Made by a program: the position numbers and the translations under genes. Below, piece by piece: positions 37,261-45,203 of a stretch of 64,000 nt of DNA (the first letter of the stretch is position 1; the number at the start of each line of letters is the position of its first letter). The notes beneath the pieces were generated by a model, which was not told where the DNA came from, ran no database searches, and worked only from the letters and a program-made list of their open reading frames with translations. The stretch comes from Novosphingobium sp. 18050 (GTDB lineage: Bacteria; Pseudomonadota; Alphaproteobacteria; Sphingomonadales; Sphingomonadaceae): NCBI RefSeq assembly GCF_902706195.1, contig NZ_CACSJO010000001.1:124001-188000 (forward strand). Reading direction: 5' to 3'.

Positions 37261-37902
37261 ATGTGCAACCTCTACCGCATGAACGCCAAGGGTGCTGAGG
37301 TCGCCAAGCTGTTCGGCAAGGCCTTCACCCCCGGCGCGAACTTCGCGGCCGAGGTGTGGCCCGGCTATCCCGGCCTGGTCATCGAAGGCGGCACCCTGCG
37401 AGCAATGTCTTGGGGCTTCCCGCGCCACGCCGTGAGCAAGAAGACGGGCAAGCCGCTCAAACCCTCACCCGTCAACAATGCCCGCGATGACAACCTGCGG
37501 CGCTACCCGATCTGGCGGGACAGCTTCCGCGATCGACGCTGCCTGATCCCGGTGACGCAGTGGTGCGAGCCAGAGGGCCAGGACCGGCGCAACACCCGCA
37601 CCTGGTACTCGCTGCCGGGGGAAGAGGTATTCATCGCCGCGGGGATCTGGCGGCCGACCGACGAGTGGGGCGAGGCCTATTCGATGGTCATGGTCGACGG
37701 CTGCGAGCAGATGTCTGACGTGCATGACCGGATGCCGACGATTCTACGGCGCGAGGACTGGGCGCGGTGGACCGAGGGGTCACCAGACGAGGCTTTCGAG
37801 CTGCTGCGAACGTGGGATGGGCCGCTGGTGGTGGACCGGACCGATGAGCCTTGGTTCAAACCGCTTACAAAGGTGCCTTCTCACGAAAATAGGCTGTTCT
37901 AA
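37261..37902 (+). CDS. SRAP (YedK/HMCES) abasic-site shielding protein
   Basis: 213 residues. The start codon is followed at once by Cys2 (MCNLYRMN), the catalytic residue that links to abasic sites in single-stranded DNA. Other family marks are NARDDNLRR (the N-A-R motif, about residue 80), CLIPVTQWCEP (about 98-108, with the conserved Glu), FIAAGIWRP and DVHDRMPTIL (about 160-169, with the catalytic His). The family forms reversible DNA-protein crosslinks that protect forks. Length is normal. A LexA box precedes the gene, matching its usual SOS association. Prophage copies may protect replicating phage DNA. Confidence 0.93.
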   Translation: MCNLYRMNAKGAEVAKLFGKAFTPGANFAAEVWPGYPGLVIEGGTLRAMSWGFPRHAVSKKTGKPLKPSPVNNARDDNLRRYPIWRDSFRDRRCLIPVTQWCEPEGQDRRNTRTWYSLPGEEVFIAAGIWRPTDEWGEAYSMVMVDGCEQMSDVHDRMPTILRREDWARWTEGSPDEAFELLRTWDGPLVVDRTDEPWFKPLTKVPSHENRLF

Positions 37903-38076
37903 AGTGAACCTCCTATTCAGATAGGCGAGCAACTCTGATCGTAAGGGCAACGAGCACCCTATCTGCGTCGAATTCGCTATCTCCAGGTTCTGACAATCCC
38001 GATTTTTATTACGTATAATCCAGTATGAAAATCTGTTAACATGCATGGCAAGCAAAGGCCCGCAATCAGGTTGAAC

Positions 38077-38220
38077 ATGATGATCGTTAAAGAAATCCGC
38101 GAAGTTGTCGCCAAACTGGAAGAGGTCCTTGCTGAACTCGACGCACTCAAGTTGGAGCTGGCCGCTGTCCACGTACAGGCTGGATTGGACGCACTACGCG
38201 GAATGATTGATAGGCCATAG
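38077..38220 (+). CDS. Candidate 47-residue helical protein
   Basis: The frame at 38077 opens MMIVKEIREVVAKLEEVLAE and continues as one heptad-patterned amphipathic helix for about 35 residues before ending GMIDRP. AGG lies 7-9 bases upstream. The surrounding DNA is A/T-rich and otherwise empty (37903-38076 and 38221-38382 show no gene). A small coiled-coil protein is plausible; evidence is the heptad pattern and ribosome site only. Confidence 0.5.
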   Translation: MMIVKEIREVVAKLEEVLAELDALKLELAAVHVQAGLDALRGMIDRP

Positions 38221-38382
38221 CTATGTGTCGCGACGTCAGACCACGTCGAGTCAATCGTGATCGATCATAAAATTATCTCCATTATGACGGTGATCTTCAC
38301 AATTATTTCACACCGTTAATGCTGCGCATGCTCACTCAGTGAATACACAGATCATCAAATTAATAATGATGATTCGGAGCAG

Positions 38383-38925
38383 ATGGCGATGCAAAGCGTG
38401 AAGACATTTTCGGGCGAGCAGCCCGACCCCGCTCTGCAGCAGGAAATTCTAGAACAACTTTCAATTCAAGCCGCCCAGCTCACTCAAGCGCTCGCCATGC
38501 TTTCCAAGTATGAAAGCAGGGAAACAGTCGCAGCGACTTACAAAAACCCCGGAAACGACCCTACCCCTTCCGAATTGAAGAGGATGGCTGCCAACATTTA
38601 TGCAAGTCGGCGAAAGCGCGATCGCCACTTGGATAAAAACCTGATGGGGGAGCCAGCATGGGACATGATGCTCGACCTGTATGTACGACAAGTTGATGGC
38701 AAGCAAACCAGCATCACAAGCGCATGTATCGGCGCTTGCGCTCCCCCGACGACGGCTCTCCGATGGATCACAGTACTTGAAAACCGCGGCCTATTGCAGC
38801 GCTACGAAGATGCAAAAGATGGAAGACGCGCAAATCTTGAGCTGACGAAAGCTGGCTATGCAGCAGTTTCCAACTGCATGAAGGATTACGTCGAAATGTC
38901 GCGAATGCTGCCAGACGCTACTTAA
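38383..38925 (+). CDS. MarR-like winged-helix regulator
   Basis: 180 residues. Residues 1-55 form a helical arm with Gln and Leu heptads. Residues 60-165 are a winged helix: MAANIYASRRKRDRHLDKNLMGEPAWDMMLDLYV, then the recognition region SACIGACAPPTTALRWITVLENRGLLQRYEDAKDGRRANLELTKAGYAAV, the DGRR wing being typical of MarR proteins. Related proteins are frequent in sphingomonad chromosomes, so it may be host-derived cargo. It has its own A/T-rich promoter region. Target genes are not evident from the neighbours. Confidence 0.82.
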   Translation: MAMQSVKTFSGEQPDPALQQEILEQLSIQAAQLTQALAMLSKYESRETVAATYKNPGNDPTPSELKRMAANIYASRRKRDRHLDKNLMGEPAWDMMLDLYVRQVDGKQTSITSACIGACAPPTTALRWITVLENRGLLQRYEDAKDGRRANLELTKAGYAAVSNCMKDYVEMSRMLPDAT

Positions 38926-38981
38926 CTGCATAGGAATGAATAGCTCGCGGAGTGCATTCGTTCTGGCGAGTAAGGCAATCC

Positions 38982-39356
38982 CTACTTCCGCCAAGGCCGA
39001 GCCAATCCTCGCCTGATCAGGTACTCCCCAGCGTCCTTGCCGTTTACCGACAGCCGCGCCAGCGTCCTTCCGTATCGATCAGTACCGGACCGATGTATCA
39101 TCGCTGGACCCGCCGCGAGGAATGCCCGCAACTGATCCCGGCTCTCGATCCCGGTCTTAAAATCGCACCAAGATGGATTGTCTGAACCCTCCAGGCGCGC
39201 CCGGCTCTTGGCACTGCACCGCGGCGACCCTGCCAGTTCCGGGGCGTCGATGTTGAGTAAGCGCACCCGCTCCCCATCGCAGAGGCGGACGGTATCCCCG
39301 TCATGGATGGATGCGATGCAGAGAGCCGCTGCTGCGGCGGCTAGGATAATAGGCAT
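38982..39356 (-). CDS. Thermonuclease-like (SNase) protein
   Basis: 124 residues. The N-terminal 16 are a hydrophobic signal or anchor. The SNase core follows: HDGDTVRLCDGERVRLLNIDAPE (catalytic Arg and Glu in VRLLNIDAPE), a Cys-containing insertion, then TDRYGRTLARL (second catalytic Arg) and AGEYLIRRGLARPW at the end. Length is near the minimum for a working SNase domain. It is probably exported and cuts nucleic acid outside the cytoplasm. It lies in the accessory right arm of the prophage. Confidence 0.85.
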   Translation of the reverse strand: MPIILAAAAAALCIASIHDGDTVRLCDGERVRLLNIDAPELAGSPRCSAKSRARLEGSDNPSWCDFKTGIESRDQLRAFLAAGPAMIHRSGTDRYGRTLARLSVNGKDAGEYLIRRGLARPWRK

Positions 39357-39432
39357 CAGGGCCAGTGGCCCGAAATTGCACGCCCGGCAAGATCAAGACC
39401 TTGCAGCCACTCACGGCCGGGCGCGGGTCAGC

Positions 39433-39654
39433 TTACTTCGGCCTATGGCAATGGTATACGCCGGTCGAATGGTTGGTGTGGCAACCGTTGGCATCTGTAC
39501 CACCGCTGTGCTGCGGCGTCTGGGGCTGTTGCGACTGCTGGCCCTGCGGCGCCGCCGGCTTGGGCTTAACCGCCTCGACAGATTCGTGAGCGATAGCCGG
39601 AACCGATCCGGCAAGAATAGCGACGGTCAAAATTGCAACGAACTTCATATTCAC
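39433..39654 (-). CDS. Small secreted YHYH-type protein
   Basis: 73 residues. The first 22 form a Sec signal peptide (MNMKFVAILTVAILAGSVPAIA). A Pro/Gln-rich linker follows, and the protein ends DANGCHTNHSTGVYHCHRPK, the Cys/His pattern of the small YHYH family, which probably binds a metal. It lies next to the exported nuclease, on the same strand. Role unknown; metal-dependent association with the nuclease is only a thought. Confidence 0.75.
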   Translation of the reverse strand: MNMKFVAILTVAILAGSVPAIAHESVEAVKPKPAAPQGQQSQQPQTPQHSGGTDANGCHTNHSTGVYHCHRPK

Positions 39655-39855
39655 CCCCTGTTTGTGCGGTAAAACTGGCGACGATACATTAATTTATCCA
39701 TAACCTTGCCAAATTCACGCACGGTCAGGAGCGCGAATATCCAAGCTTTTGGGACGGCAGAACCTAACCCAACTTGCGCAGTCAGGCTGAAACGCACTTG
39801 GCGAGAGGAAAAGCGATAGGCCTCAACTCCTGATGCCCGCCCCCAACCTCGGCAG

Positions 39856-40002
39856 CTAGATCCAGATGCGAAATGCAACGAGGTAGAACGCCACCATGCC
39901 AAGGAACACGTCGAACGGGCCAAAGCGCCTCACACGAAGGTGTCTGCCCAGCACTCGGCGCACCTGACACGCGGTGTGCAATCCGCGAGCCCGGCTAGAC
40001 AT
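39856..40002 (-). CDS. Candidate 48-residue membrane protein
   Basis: A short frame from the ATG at 40002 encodes a basic first half (MSSRARGLHTACQVRRVLGR) and a C-terminal membrane helix ending FLGMVAFYLVAFRIWI. The basic-then-hydrophobic pattern is that of a small C-tail-anchored protein. No clear ribosome site, so confidence is moderate. The flanking stretches 39655-39855 and 40003-40172 show no convincing gene. Confidence 0.42.
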   Translation of the reverse strand: MSSRARGLHTACQVRRVLGRHLRVRRFGPFDVFLGMVAFYLVAFRIWI

Positions 40003-40172
40003 GGCGGACTGCGGAAACGGGATGTGGCGAAATTGAGTAGCCAGGCAAAGATCATGCTCGGCACTTTGCCGCGCATGCCGGCTACCGCAAATTAACTGGG
40101 TGAAATTACCGAATCAGGCCGGGGGGGCAAGGAGGAGCGTGGCAAAGATGACGACGCTCCCCGATGCTCAGA

Positions 40173-40406
40173 TCAGCGGCAAACTCGAATCTTGCGATGG
40201 TGGCGCCATTCGGTCCAGCAGCGGCGATGGTTACTGCGCCAGCGGCGATCATCACGGTGGCGGGGACGTTCGTAGCGGCGGTGATCCCGGTAGTCGCGGC
40301 GATGCTCGACATGATGACGGTCGCGCGGGTGCGCCTCGGCGGTAGCCGTCATGCCAACGCCAGTGAACGCCAATGCAACGGCGAGAGATAGCTTCAGTAA
40401 TTTCAT
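40173..40406 (-). CDS. Small secreted Arg/His-rich protein
   Basis: 77 residues from the ATG at 40406, with GGAGGT ideally placed. The first 25 residues are a Sec signal (MKLLKLSLAVALAFTGVGMT, then ATAEA-H). The mature part is dominated by Arg, His, Asp and Tyr (DRHHVEHRRDYRDHRRYERP and onward), ending RKIRVCR. Proteins of this type are common in alphaproteobacteria and may bind metals or stay disordered in the periplasm. Function unknown. Third secreted protein in this leftward accessory block. Confidence 0.75.
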   Translation of the reverse strand: MKLLKLSLAVALAFTGVGMTATAEAHPRDRHHVEHRRDYRDHRRYERPRHRDDRRWRSNHRRCWTEWRHHRKIRVCR

Positions 40407-40504
40407 CAAGACCTCCATAATCTGGGTAGAAAGGCAGGTGCGGATGAATTGCTCCTGTATCTCCTGACAAAATGAAGCGAATCCACGGCGCAACGAGTTG
40501 CCGT

Positions 40505-40798
40505 CTACTCCCCATCCCCCTCGGCGGGAGGCAGCGGGCTCGCGGGGGTGGCTTCATATCGGCATTCGCAGTGCGAGGGGGTAAGCCCGTATTCACCGCC
40601 GACTTCACCAGTCCCGCCGCACAGTCCGCAGAGTTGGTTACGATACCGGGCGAACGACCTGACCCTGCGCAGATGATCCCTGTCGCCAGATTTGATCGCT
40701 TCGGCTTCTGCCGTAAACCCAGCCTGCTCAGCGCTCCAAGCCGCTGCGTCACGGTCGGACTGAACGATTGCCACTTCCTGCGCTAGTTCACTCGCCAT
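40505..40798 (-). CDS. Phage protein with CxxCxGxG zinc motif
   Basis: 97 residues from the ATG at 40798 (GGAGAC upstream), overlapping the preceding gene by 11 bases. The N-terminal half is helical (MASELAQEVAIVQSDRDAAA). A CGLCGGTGEVGG motif at about residues 56-67 resembles one DnaJ-type zinc half-site, completed by a later HCEC. Small proteins with this motif are very common in phage accessory operons. Probably a zinc-stabilised adaptor; function unknown. Confidence 0.75.
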   Translation of the reverse strand: MASELAQEVAIVQSDRDAAAWSAEQAGFTAEAEAIKSGDRDHLRRVRSFARYRNQLCGLCGGTGEVGGEYGLTPSHCECRYEATPASPLPPAEGDGE

Positions 40799-41093
40799 CG
40801 GGCGTCTCCTTGATTTCAAGGCCAGCGGCGGCGAGGGCCTTAAGCGCCTCCAACATCGCCTTTTGTTCCTCTCGCATCGACGGGACGTGATCGCGCCCCC
40901 GGACAGCGCGGGCGTTTGTCGCCGCATAGCAGCCTCGCAGCGCCTCCCGCAGCCTCGCTATCTCAGCGGCCTGGCTCTCGATGAGGTCGGCAGCTTCACA
41001 GAATATCCGGCTTCCCATGATACGCTGCTGGCTGTTTTGATCCGCATCACGCAACCGCTCCACCAGTCCGGCCTTCGTCGGAGTTGGGGTCAT
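40788..41093 (-). CDS. Last prophage gene, Ea22-like helical protein
   Basis: 101 residues from the ATG at 41093. The sequence LVERLRDADQNSQQRIMGSRIFCEAADLIESQAAEIARLREALRGC is the pattern of the broad Ea22/ead-like phage protein family, whose members are small helical proteins dispensable for growth. With the CxxCxGxG gene it forms a leftward pair. It is the rightmost phage-like gene, so the attachment site should lie between here and 41255. Confidence 0.72.
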   Translation of the reverse strand: MTPTPTKAGLVERLRDADQNSQQRIMGSRIFCEAADLIESQAAEIARLREALRGCYAATNARAVRGRDHVPSMREEQKAMLEALKALAAAGLEIKETPDGE

Positions 41094-41254
41094 CGAGCGG
41101 CCTCTCCGGCTGCGAAACGGTTTTCCGCGCTGCACCTAACGTATTGGCAACATTCGTCCCGGTTTTCCGTTCGTTTTACCGCTATGCCCCGGAAAACTGC
41201 CAATCGCGATGAAGGTGGGGTTTATTGCGGCTCGCCACGTGATATCCTGCCCCG

Positions 41255-43909
41255 ATGGTTGGGGAAAACAGGATCTTCGCACTAGGTGCAGGCAGCGGCA
41301 AGAATTCCGGAGGCGAGAATCCGGGAGCCGATACCGACAGGCCCGTCGACGCCGCATCCGGAACTTTACCGCAGGAAAACTGGGATGACGCCTGGGTTGC
41401 AGCCGAGGAAGAGGACGTTTTGCCGCCACCTCCCACATCGCGCATACCCGTCATGCCAGCCCTGGCAGGCGCAGTCGTTGTGGCGTGGACCGTGTTGTTC
41501 TTCGCCGCGCTGCTACCGGCGTTCAGAGCCGGGCTACCCCTCGCCCAGGTTCCGGCGCTCGTAACCCAATGGTGCGCGCCGGTCCTGCTGGTCGGCCTCG
41601 TCTGGCTGCTAGTCATGCGTCATAGCACCCGCGAAGGCCGCCGCTTCGGCGACATCGCCCGCACCCTGTCGAGCGAGTCCGCGCTGCTCGAACGGCGCCT
41701 GACCACGGTCAATCGCGAGCTTAGCCTCGCGCGCGAATTTATCGCATCGCAGTCGCGCGATCTCGAATCGCTGGGTCGCGTCGCCGCCGAGCGGCTCTCT
41801 CACAATGCAGAGCGACTGCAGGAACTGGTGCGCGAAAACGGCCTGCGCGTCGATTCGATCAGCACCGTGAGCAACGCCGCGCTGGAGAACATGGAGAAGC
41901 TGCGCGGCCAGCTCCCGGTCATCGCCAGCTCCGCCAAAGACGTCACCAACAACATCGCGAATGCCGGCCGTACCGCTCACGCCCAGCTTGAGGACATGGT
42001 GTCCGGCTTCAATCGCCTAAACGAATTCGGCTCGGCCAGCACCCGGCAGGTCGCGATGCTCCGAGAGCAGGTAGGCGAAACGCTGGACGGATTCACCCGC
42101 CAGTGCGAGCAAATCGACCTCGTGGCCTCCGCCCGCTTCGCAGAACTGGCCGAGCGCAGCGAAGACTTCCGCACCCGCCTCGACGGCCATGAAGTGGAAG
42201 CGCTGGCCGCGATTCGCACCCGTGCCAAAGCACTTGCGGACGAAATCGACGCGACCGGCAACCAACTGGACCGCCACGAGGCGGAGAGCCTGACCTCACT
42301 GCGCGCCCGCCTTGTTGCTTTGCGCGACGAAAGCGATGTTGTCAGCCGCGCCCTGCGCGAGGCCGAGGACCGTGCCGGCGAAGCGCTTCGCACCGCACTG
42401 GCGGGGCTTTCCCAGGAACAGGCGGCTACCACCCAGGCCATTTCGACGGCCCAGCAGACCGCTATCGACGCCCTCGCCGCCCGCATCGCGGCGATCGCGG
42501 CAGAAGCACGCCAGGTCGACGAATCGATCGGCCTGCGGGCCGAGCGTCTGTCGATGGAGGCCGAGGACCGCCAGTCTCGCCAGATCGAGCAGGAACGCCA
42601 TGCCATCGCCCGCATCGACCACATGCTGGGTGAACTCGACGGCACCATCGCCGAGCGCCTCGAACGTCACCGCATCCAGGCCTCGACGCTTGCCGAGCGC
42701 GCATCTGCCGTAACTGGCGAGCTGTCGCAGTTCGAAGCCCGGCTTGAGGCTATCGCCCACCATACCGGCGAAGCGGAAAGCCGCCTGACCGCCAGCCTGG
42801 GCACCCTGACCCAGCGCCTTACCGCCGCACGCGCCACCCTGACAGCCACTGACGGCGACGTCGAAAAGCTGACAGGCGACAGTGTGCGCCTCTTGGAACT
42901 GATCCAGTCGAGCGCCAGCCAGACGCACAGCGCCCTACCCGAAGCGCTCGCCGTGTCCGAAGACCGTCTCACACGTCTGCGGGAAGGGCTTGGCGCCGTG
43001 ATCACGCAGCTCCACCTGTCCGCACAGGGCGGCGAAAACGTGGCATCCGGGATCGACGCTTCGGGCCGCAACCTCGACATGTTGATGACCGGGCTATCGC
43101 AGGCGCAGGCAGATATCTCGGCACATGCTGCCGACCATGCGATACTCTTCACCGGCCTGCGCACCACCGTTGCCGAGATCGACCAGGCCACCCAGACCGC
43201 TGCCGACAAGGCGGGCGGCGTGCTCAGTGAGGCAATCGCCGCACTCGACAACAGCCTGATCGAAGCCGTCGCCGCGATCGAAGACGACAGCACCAACCGC
43301 ATCGCTCACGTCGCGCAGGCCCTGGCCACGGAAAGCGCCTCGGCCATCGACAAAGCCATGCGCAACAAGGTGGCTGAGATTTCCGGCCAGCTGGAACAGG
43401 CGGTCGCCCACTCTGCCGGGGTCACCCGTGAAGCGACGGGGCAACTGCGCGAGCAGGTCGCCAAGGTCGACGAACTCGTCGGCAATCTCGAAGGCCGCAT
43501 TACCGAAGCGCGCCGCCGCGCCGAGGAACAGGTCGATAACGACTTCTCCCGCCGCGTCGCGGTCATCACAGAGTCGCTCAATTCGAACGCGATCGACATC
43601 GCCTCGGTTCTGTCCAGCGACATCGCCGACACTGCCTGGGCAGCCTACCTGCGCGGCGACCGCGGCATCTTCACCCGCCGCGCAGTCAGCCTGCTCGACG
43701 CAGGCGAGGCCAAGGCGATCCAGCAAGTCTTCGAACGCGACGAGGCTTTCCGCGCCAACGTCAGCCGCTACATTCACGACTTCGAGGCGATTCTGCGACA
43801 GGTCCTCTCCACCCGCGATGGCAATGCGCTGGGTGTGACATTGCTGTCCTCGGATATGGGCAAGCTATATGTGGCGCTGGCCCAGGGTATCGAGCGTCTG
43901 CGCAGCTGA
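41255..43909 (+). CDS. Two-TM coiled-coil membrane protein
   Basis: 884 residues. An acidic, Pro-rich cytoplasmic N-terminus (1-62) is followed by two membrane helices (about 65-90 and 103-122). From 125 to 800 it is nearly continuous charged helix with Ala/Leu heptads (SRDLESLGRVAAERLSHNAERLQEL and many like it). A compact C-terminal domain (about 795-884) contains DIADTAWAAYLRGDRGIFTRRAV. Both ends would be cytoplasmic. No enzymatic motif is visible. Sphingomonads carry proteins of this shape, annotated as hypothetical; a role in envelope or chromosome organisation is a guess. It is the first host gene right of the prophage. Confidence 0.85.
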   Translation: MVGENRIFALGAGSGKNSGGENPGADTDRPVDAASGTLPQENWDDAWVAAEEEDVLPPPPTSRIPVMPALAGAVVVAWTVLFFAALLPAFRAGLPLAQVPALVTQWCAPVLLVGLVWLLVMRHSTREGRRFGDIARTLSSESALLERRLTTVNRELSLAREFIASQSRDLESLGRVAAERLSHNAERLQELVRENGLRVDSISTVSNAALENMEKLRGQLPVIASSAKDVTNNIANAGRTAHAQLEDMVSGFNRLNEFGSASTRQVAMLREQVGETLDGFTRQCEQIDLVASARFAELAERSEDFRTRLDGHEVEALAAIRTRAKALADEIDATGNQLDRHEAESLTSLRARLVALRDESDVVSRALREAEDRAGEALRTALAGLSQEQAATTQAISTAQQTAIDALAARIAAIAAEARQVDESIGLRAERLSMEAEDRQSRQIEQERHAIARIDHMLGELDGTIAERLERHRIQASTLAERASAVTGELSQFEARLEAIAHHTGEAESRLTASLGTLTQRLTAARATLTATDGDVEKLTGDSVRLLELIQSSASQTHSALPEALAVSEDRLTRLREGLGAVITQLHLSAQGGENVASGIDASGRNLDMLMTGLSQAQADISAHAADHAILFTGLRTTVAEIDQATQTAADKAGGVLSEAIAALDNSLIEAVAAIEDDSTNRIAHVAQALATESASAIDKAMRNKVAEISGQLEQAVAHSAGVTREATGQLREQVAKVDELVGNLEGRITEARRRAEEQVDNDFSRRVAVITESLNSNAIDIASVLSSDIADTAWAAYLRGDRGIFTRRAVSLLDAGEAKAIQQVFERDEAFRANVSRYIHDFEAILRQVLSTRDGNALGVTLLSSDMGKLYVALAQGIERLRS

Positions 43910-44293
43910 GACGTTGAACGGAGGGTGCGAGGGCAATGCCCTCGCGCTCCCGCGCCTTTATCCGGCTACCGATAGAGCGTTTTTGCTATGCTTTAGCATT
44001 CGTCGGCCGAGCACGGGCTTCATGAATAGCTGAAAGTCAGAGCCCGCTTTGCTTGTGCAGTCCCTAGCCCTGCAAGATGTCAAAAAACATCGGCGCAGTT
44101 TCATCGCGTTGCTTAATTAACGACCCACAGTTGTTTTGAAGATGTAGACTCTTTTTGTCAGCAGGTCCAATCAGCAGCGCGGTCGCCAACGACTCCAACA
44201 ACAAGAGTCGACCATACTATTGACACTAACAGTCATGGTAACTGCGCCATTCCTCGAAGTTTGCCAATGGCGCTACTTTGGGAGGTCACTGAA
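43910..44293. other. A/T-rich intergenic stretch with one hairpin
   Basis: No gene is seen in these 384 bases. GCGAGGGC (43927-43934), AAT, GCCCTCGC (43938-43945) is a perfect 8-bp hairpin 18 bases past the coiled-coil gene, but no T run follows, so termination is uncertain. The right half is A/T-rich and ends in GGAGG, the ribosome site of the next gene. Confidence 0.6.
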
Positions 44294-44806
44294 ATGCAAC
44301 GTCAAATTATTCTGGCCGTCTCGGCATTGAGTATGCTGTCATCTGGCCCCGCTTTTGCTTCCACCGAGCCAACGCACGGCAATGCCATTGTCGTCGTCTC
44401 GCCCTCACTGGAAGCGTGGTCGTCGAAAGTATTCAAGAGTTTGAACCAAAAGCTGCGATATCCGTCGAGCATCAGCGGGATGCCCGACCATACCGGAGTG
44501 GTGGCTGTGAAGTTCAACTGCGGCGAAACAGGTGCGCCGGAGGGGATCGAAATTCAGAAATCATCTGGCCATAACGACCTCGATTACGCAACGATGCGGG
44601 CGGTGAAACGCATTGCCACGCTTTATCCGCTGCCAACTGGCCTCTCGAACAATCAAAAGTTCATTGTTCGTGTGCTCTTCGCCGATTCTATTGACGAACT
44701 GCAGCGGAAGAGCGCCGAAATGCGCGCCGAAGCTGCGCGCAATAACGCATGGTTCACCAGAGGCGGGAACGTCGCCGTGCTGGAACTCGCGCCAATGGGG
44801 AGTTGA
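44294..44806 (+). CDS. Secreted TonB C-terminal-like protein
   Basis: 170 residues from the ATG at 44294, which has GGAGGT upstream. Residues 1-23 are a Sec signal (MQRQIILAVSALSMLSSGPA). Residues 40-140 resemble the TonB C-terminal fold: LNQKLRYPSSISGMPDHTGVVAVKFNCGETGAPEGIEIQKSSGHNDLDYATMRAVKRI, the final helix being the family signature. No membrane anchor or Pro-rich linker, so it is a free periplasmic protein. It is separate from the leftward genes that follow. Confidence 0.78.
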   Translation: MQRQIILAVSALSMLSSGPAFASTEPTHGNAIVVVSPSLEAWSSKVFKSLNQKLRYPSSISGMPDHTGVVAVKFNCGETGAPEGIEIQKSSGHNDLDYATMRAVKRIATLYPLPTGLSNNQKFIVRVLFADSIDELQRKSAEMRAEAARNNAWFTRGGNVAVLELAPMGS

Positions 44807-44830
44807 AATATTGGGTTTAGAACGTGACGA

Positions 44831-44857
44831 CGAGGGGCCGCTGGCATCGGCCCCTCG
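44831..44857 (+). terminator. Probable terminator of gene 44294
   Basis: CGAGGGGCC (44831-44839) pairs with GGCCCCTCG (44849-44857), followed by CATTTCAT. The T content of the tail is low but the 9-bp stem is strong and 25 bases past the stop. Confidence 0.6.
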
Positions 44858-44866
44858 CATTTCATA

Positions 44867-44891
44867 GCGGGCCACCGCCGGGGTGGCCCGC
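44867..44891 (-). terminator. Hairpin at end of leftward operon
   Basis: GCGGGCCACC (44867-44876), loop GCCGG, GGTGGCCCGC (44882-44891) is a perfect 10-bp stem, 10 bases past the stop of the DUF1467 gene. There is no T run on the minus strand, but its place between convergent genes suggests it ends or protects the leftward transcript. Confidence 0.55.
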
Positions 44892-44900
44892 GCCGGCGGG

Positions 44901-45197
44901 TCAGTACCCCAGATCGTCCACCGGCGGCTTGCCGAAGAAGTTGAGGTCGTCTGTCGTGATCCACTGCTCGGCGTAATTCACGTAGTAGGCGCCGAACAGG
45001 ACGAGCGCCAACACCGTAGCGCGCATCGCGATCAGCTTGGGCCGAAAGTTCACCGGCGCGCTGGTCGCATGTCCTTTCTGGACCTCGTGGCCCTCCACTT
45101 CGTCCGGCGTGCGCAGGCCAAAGGGCATGACCAGGAACGCACTGAGCACCCAGAACAGGGTGTAGATCGCGATCATCGAGGTCCAGTTCATCGCCAT
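44901..45197 (-). CDS. DUF1467 membrane protein
   Basis: 98 residues with two membrane helices (about 5-27, WTSMIAIYTLFWVLSAFLVMPFG, and 57-75). Between them is the family's GLRTPDEV segment, and the C-terminus ends with FGKPPVDDLGY. DUF1467 proteins are found next to rnj in many alphaproteobacteria. Function unknown. It is the last gene of the long leftward nuo-birA-coaX-rnj cluster and starts six bases after the RNase J stop. Confidence 0.88.
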   Translation of the reverse strand: MAMNWTSMIAIYTLFWVLSAFLVMPFGLRTPDEVEGHEVQKGHATSAPVNFRPKLIAMRATVLALVLFGAYYVNYAEQWITTDDLNFFGKPPVDDLGY

Positions 45198-45203
45198 TTC
45201 GCG

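Larger units (their letters stand above)
1..41095. mobile_element. Siphovirus-type prophage, left end outside window
   Basis: A continuous set of phage modules fills this span: leftward early genes, repressor/Cro switch, replication, packaging, head, tail, lysis and an accessory right arm. The order is that of a temperate siphovirus. No integrase or attachment site is visible; the leftward early operon is still open at base 1, so the integrase and left attachment site probably lie just beyond it. The right limit is placed after the last phage-like gene (start at 41093) and before the host coiled-coil gene at 41255, and is approximate to about 150 bases. All late genes look intact, so the element may be inducible; that is inference. 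Confidence 0.93.

Noticed and set aside
40505..41093. Rightward frames over 40472-41285
   Set aside because: No ribosome sites and poor coding bias; the leftward pair has ribosome sites and phage-family sequence.
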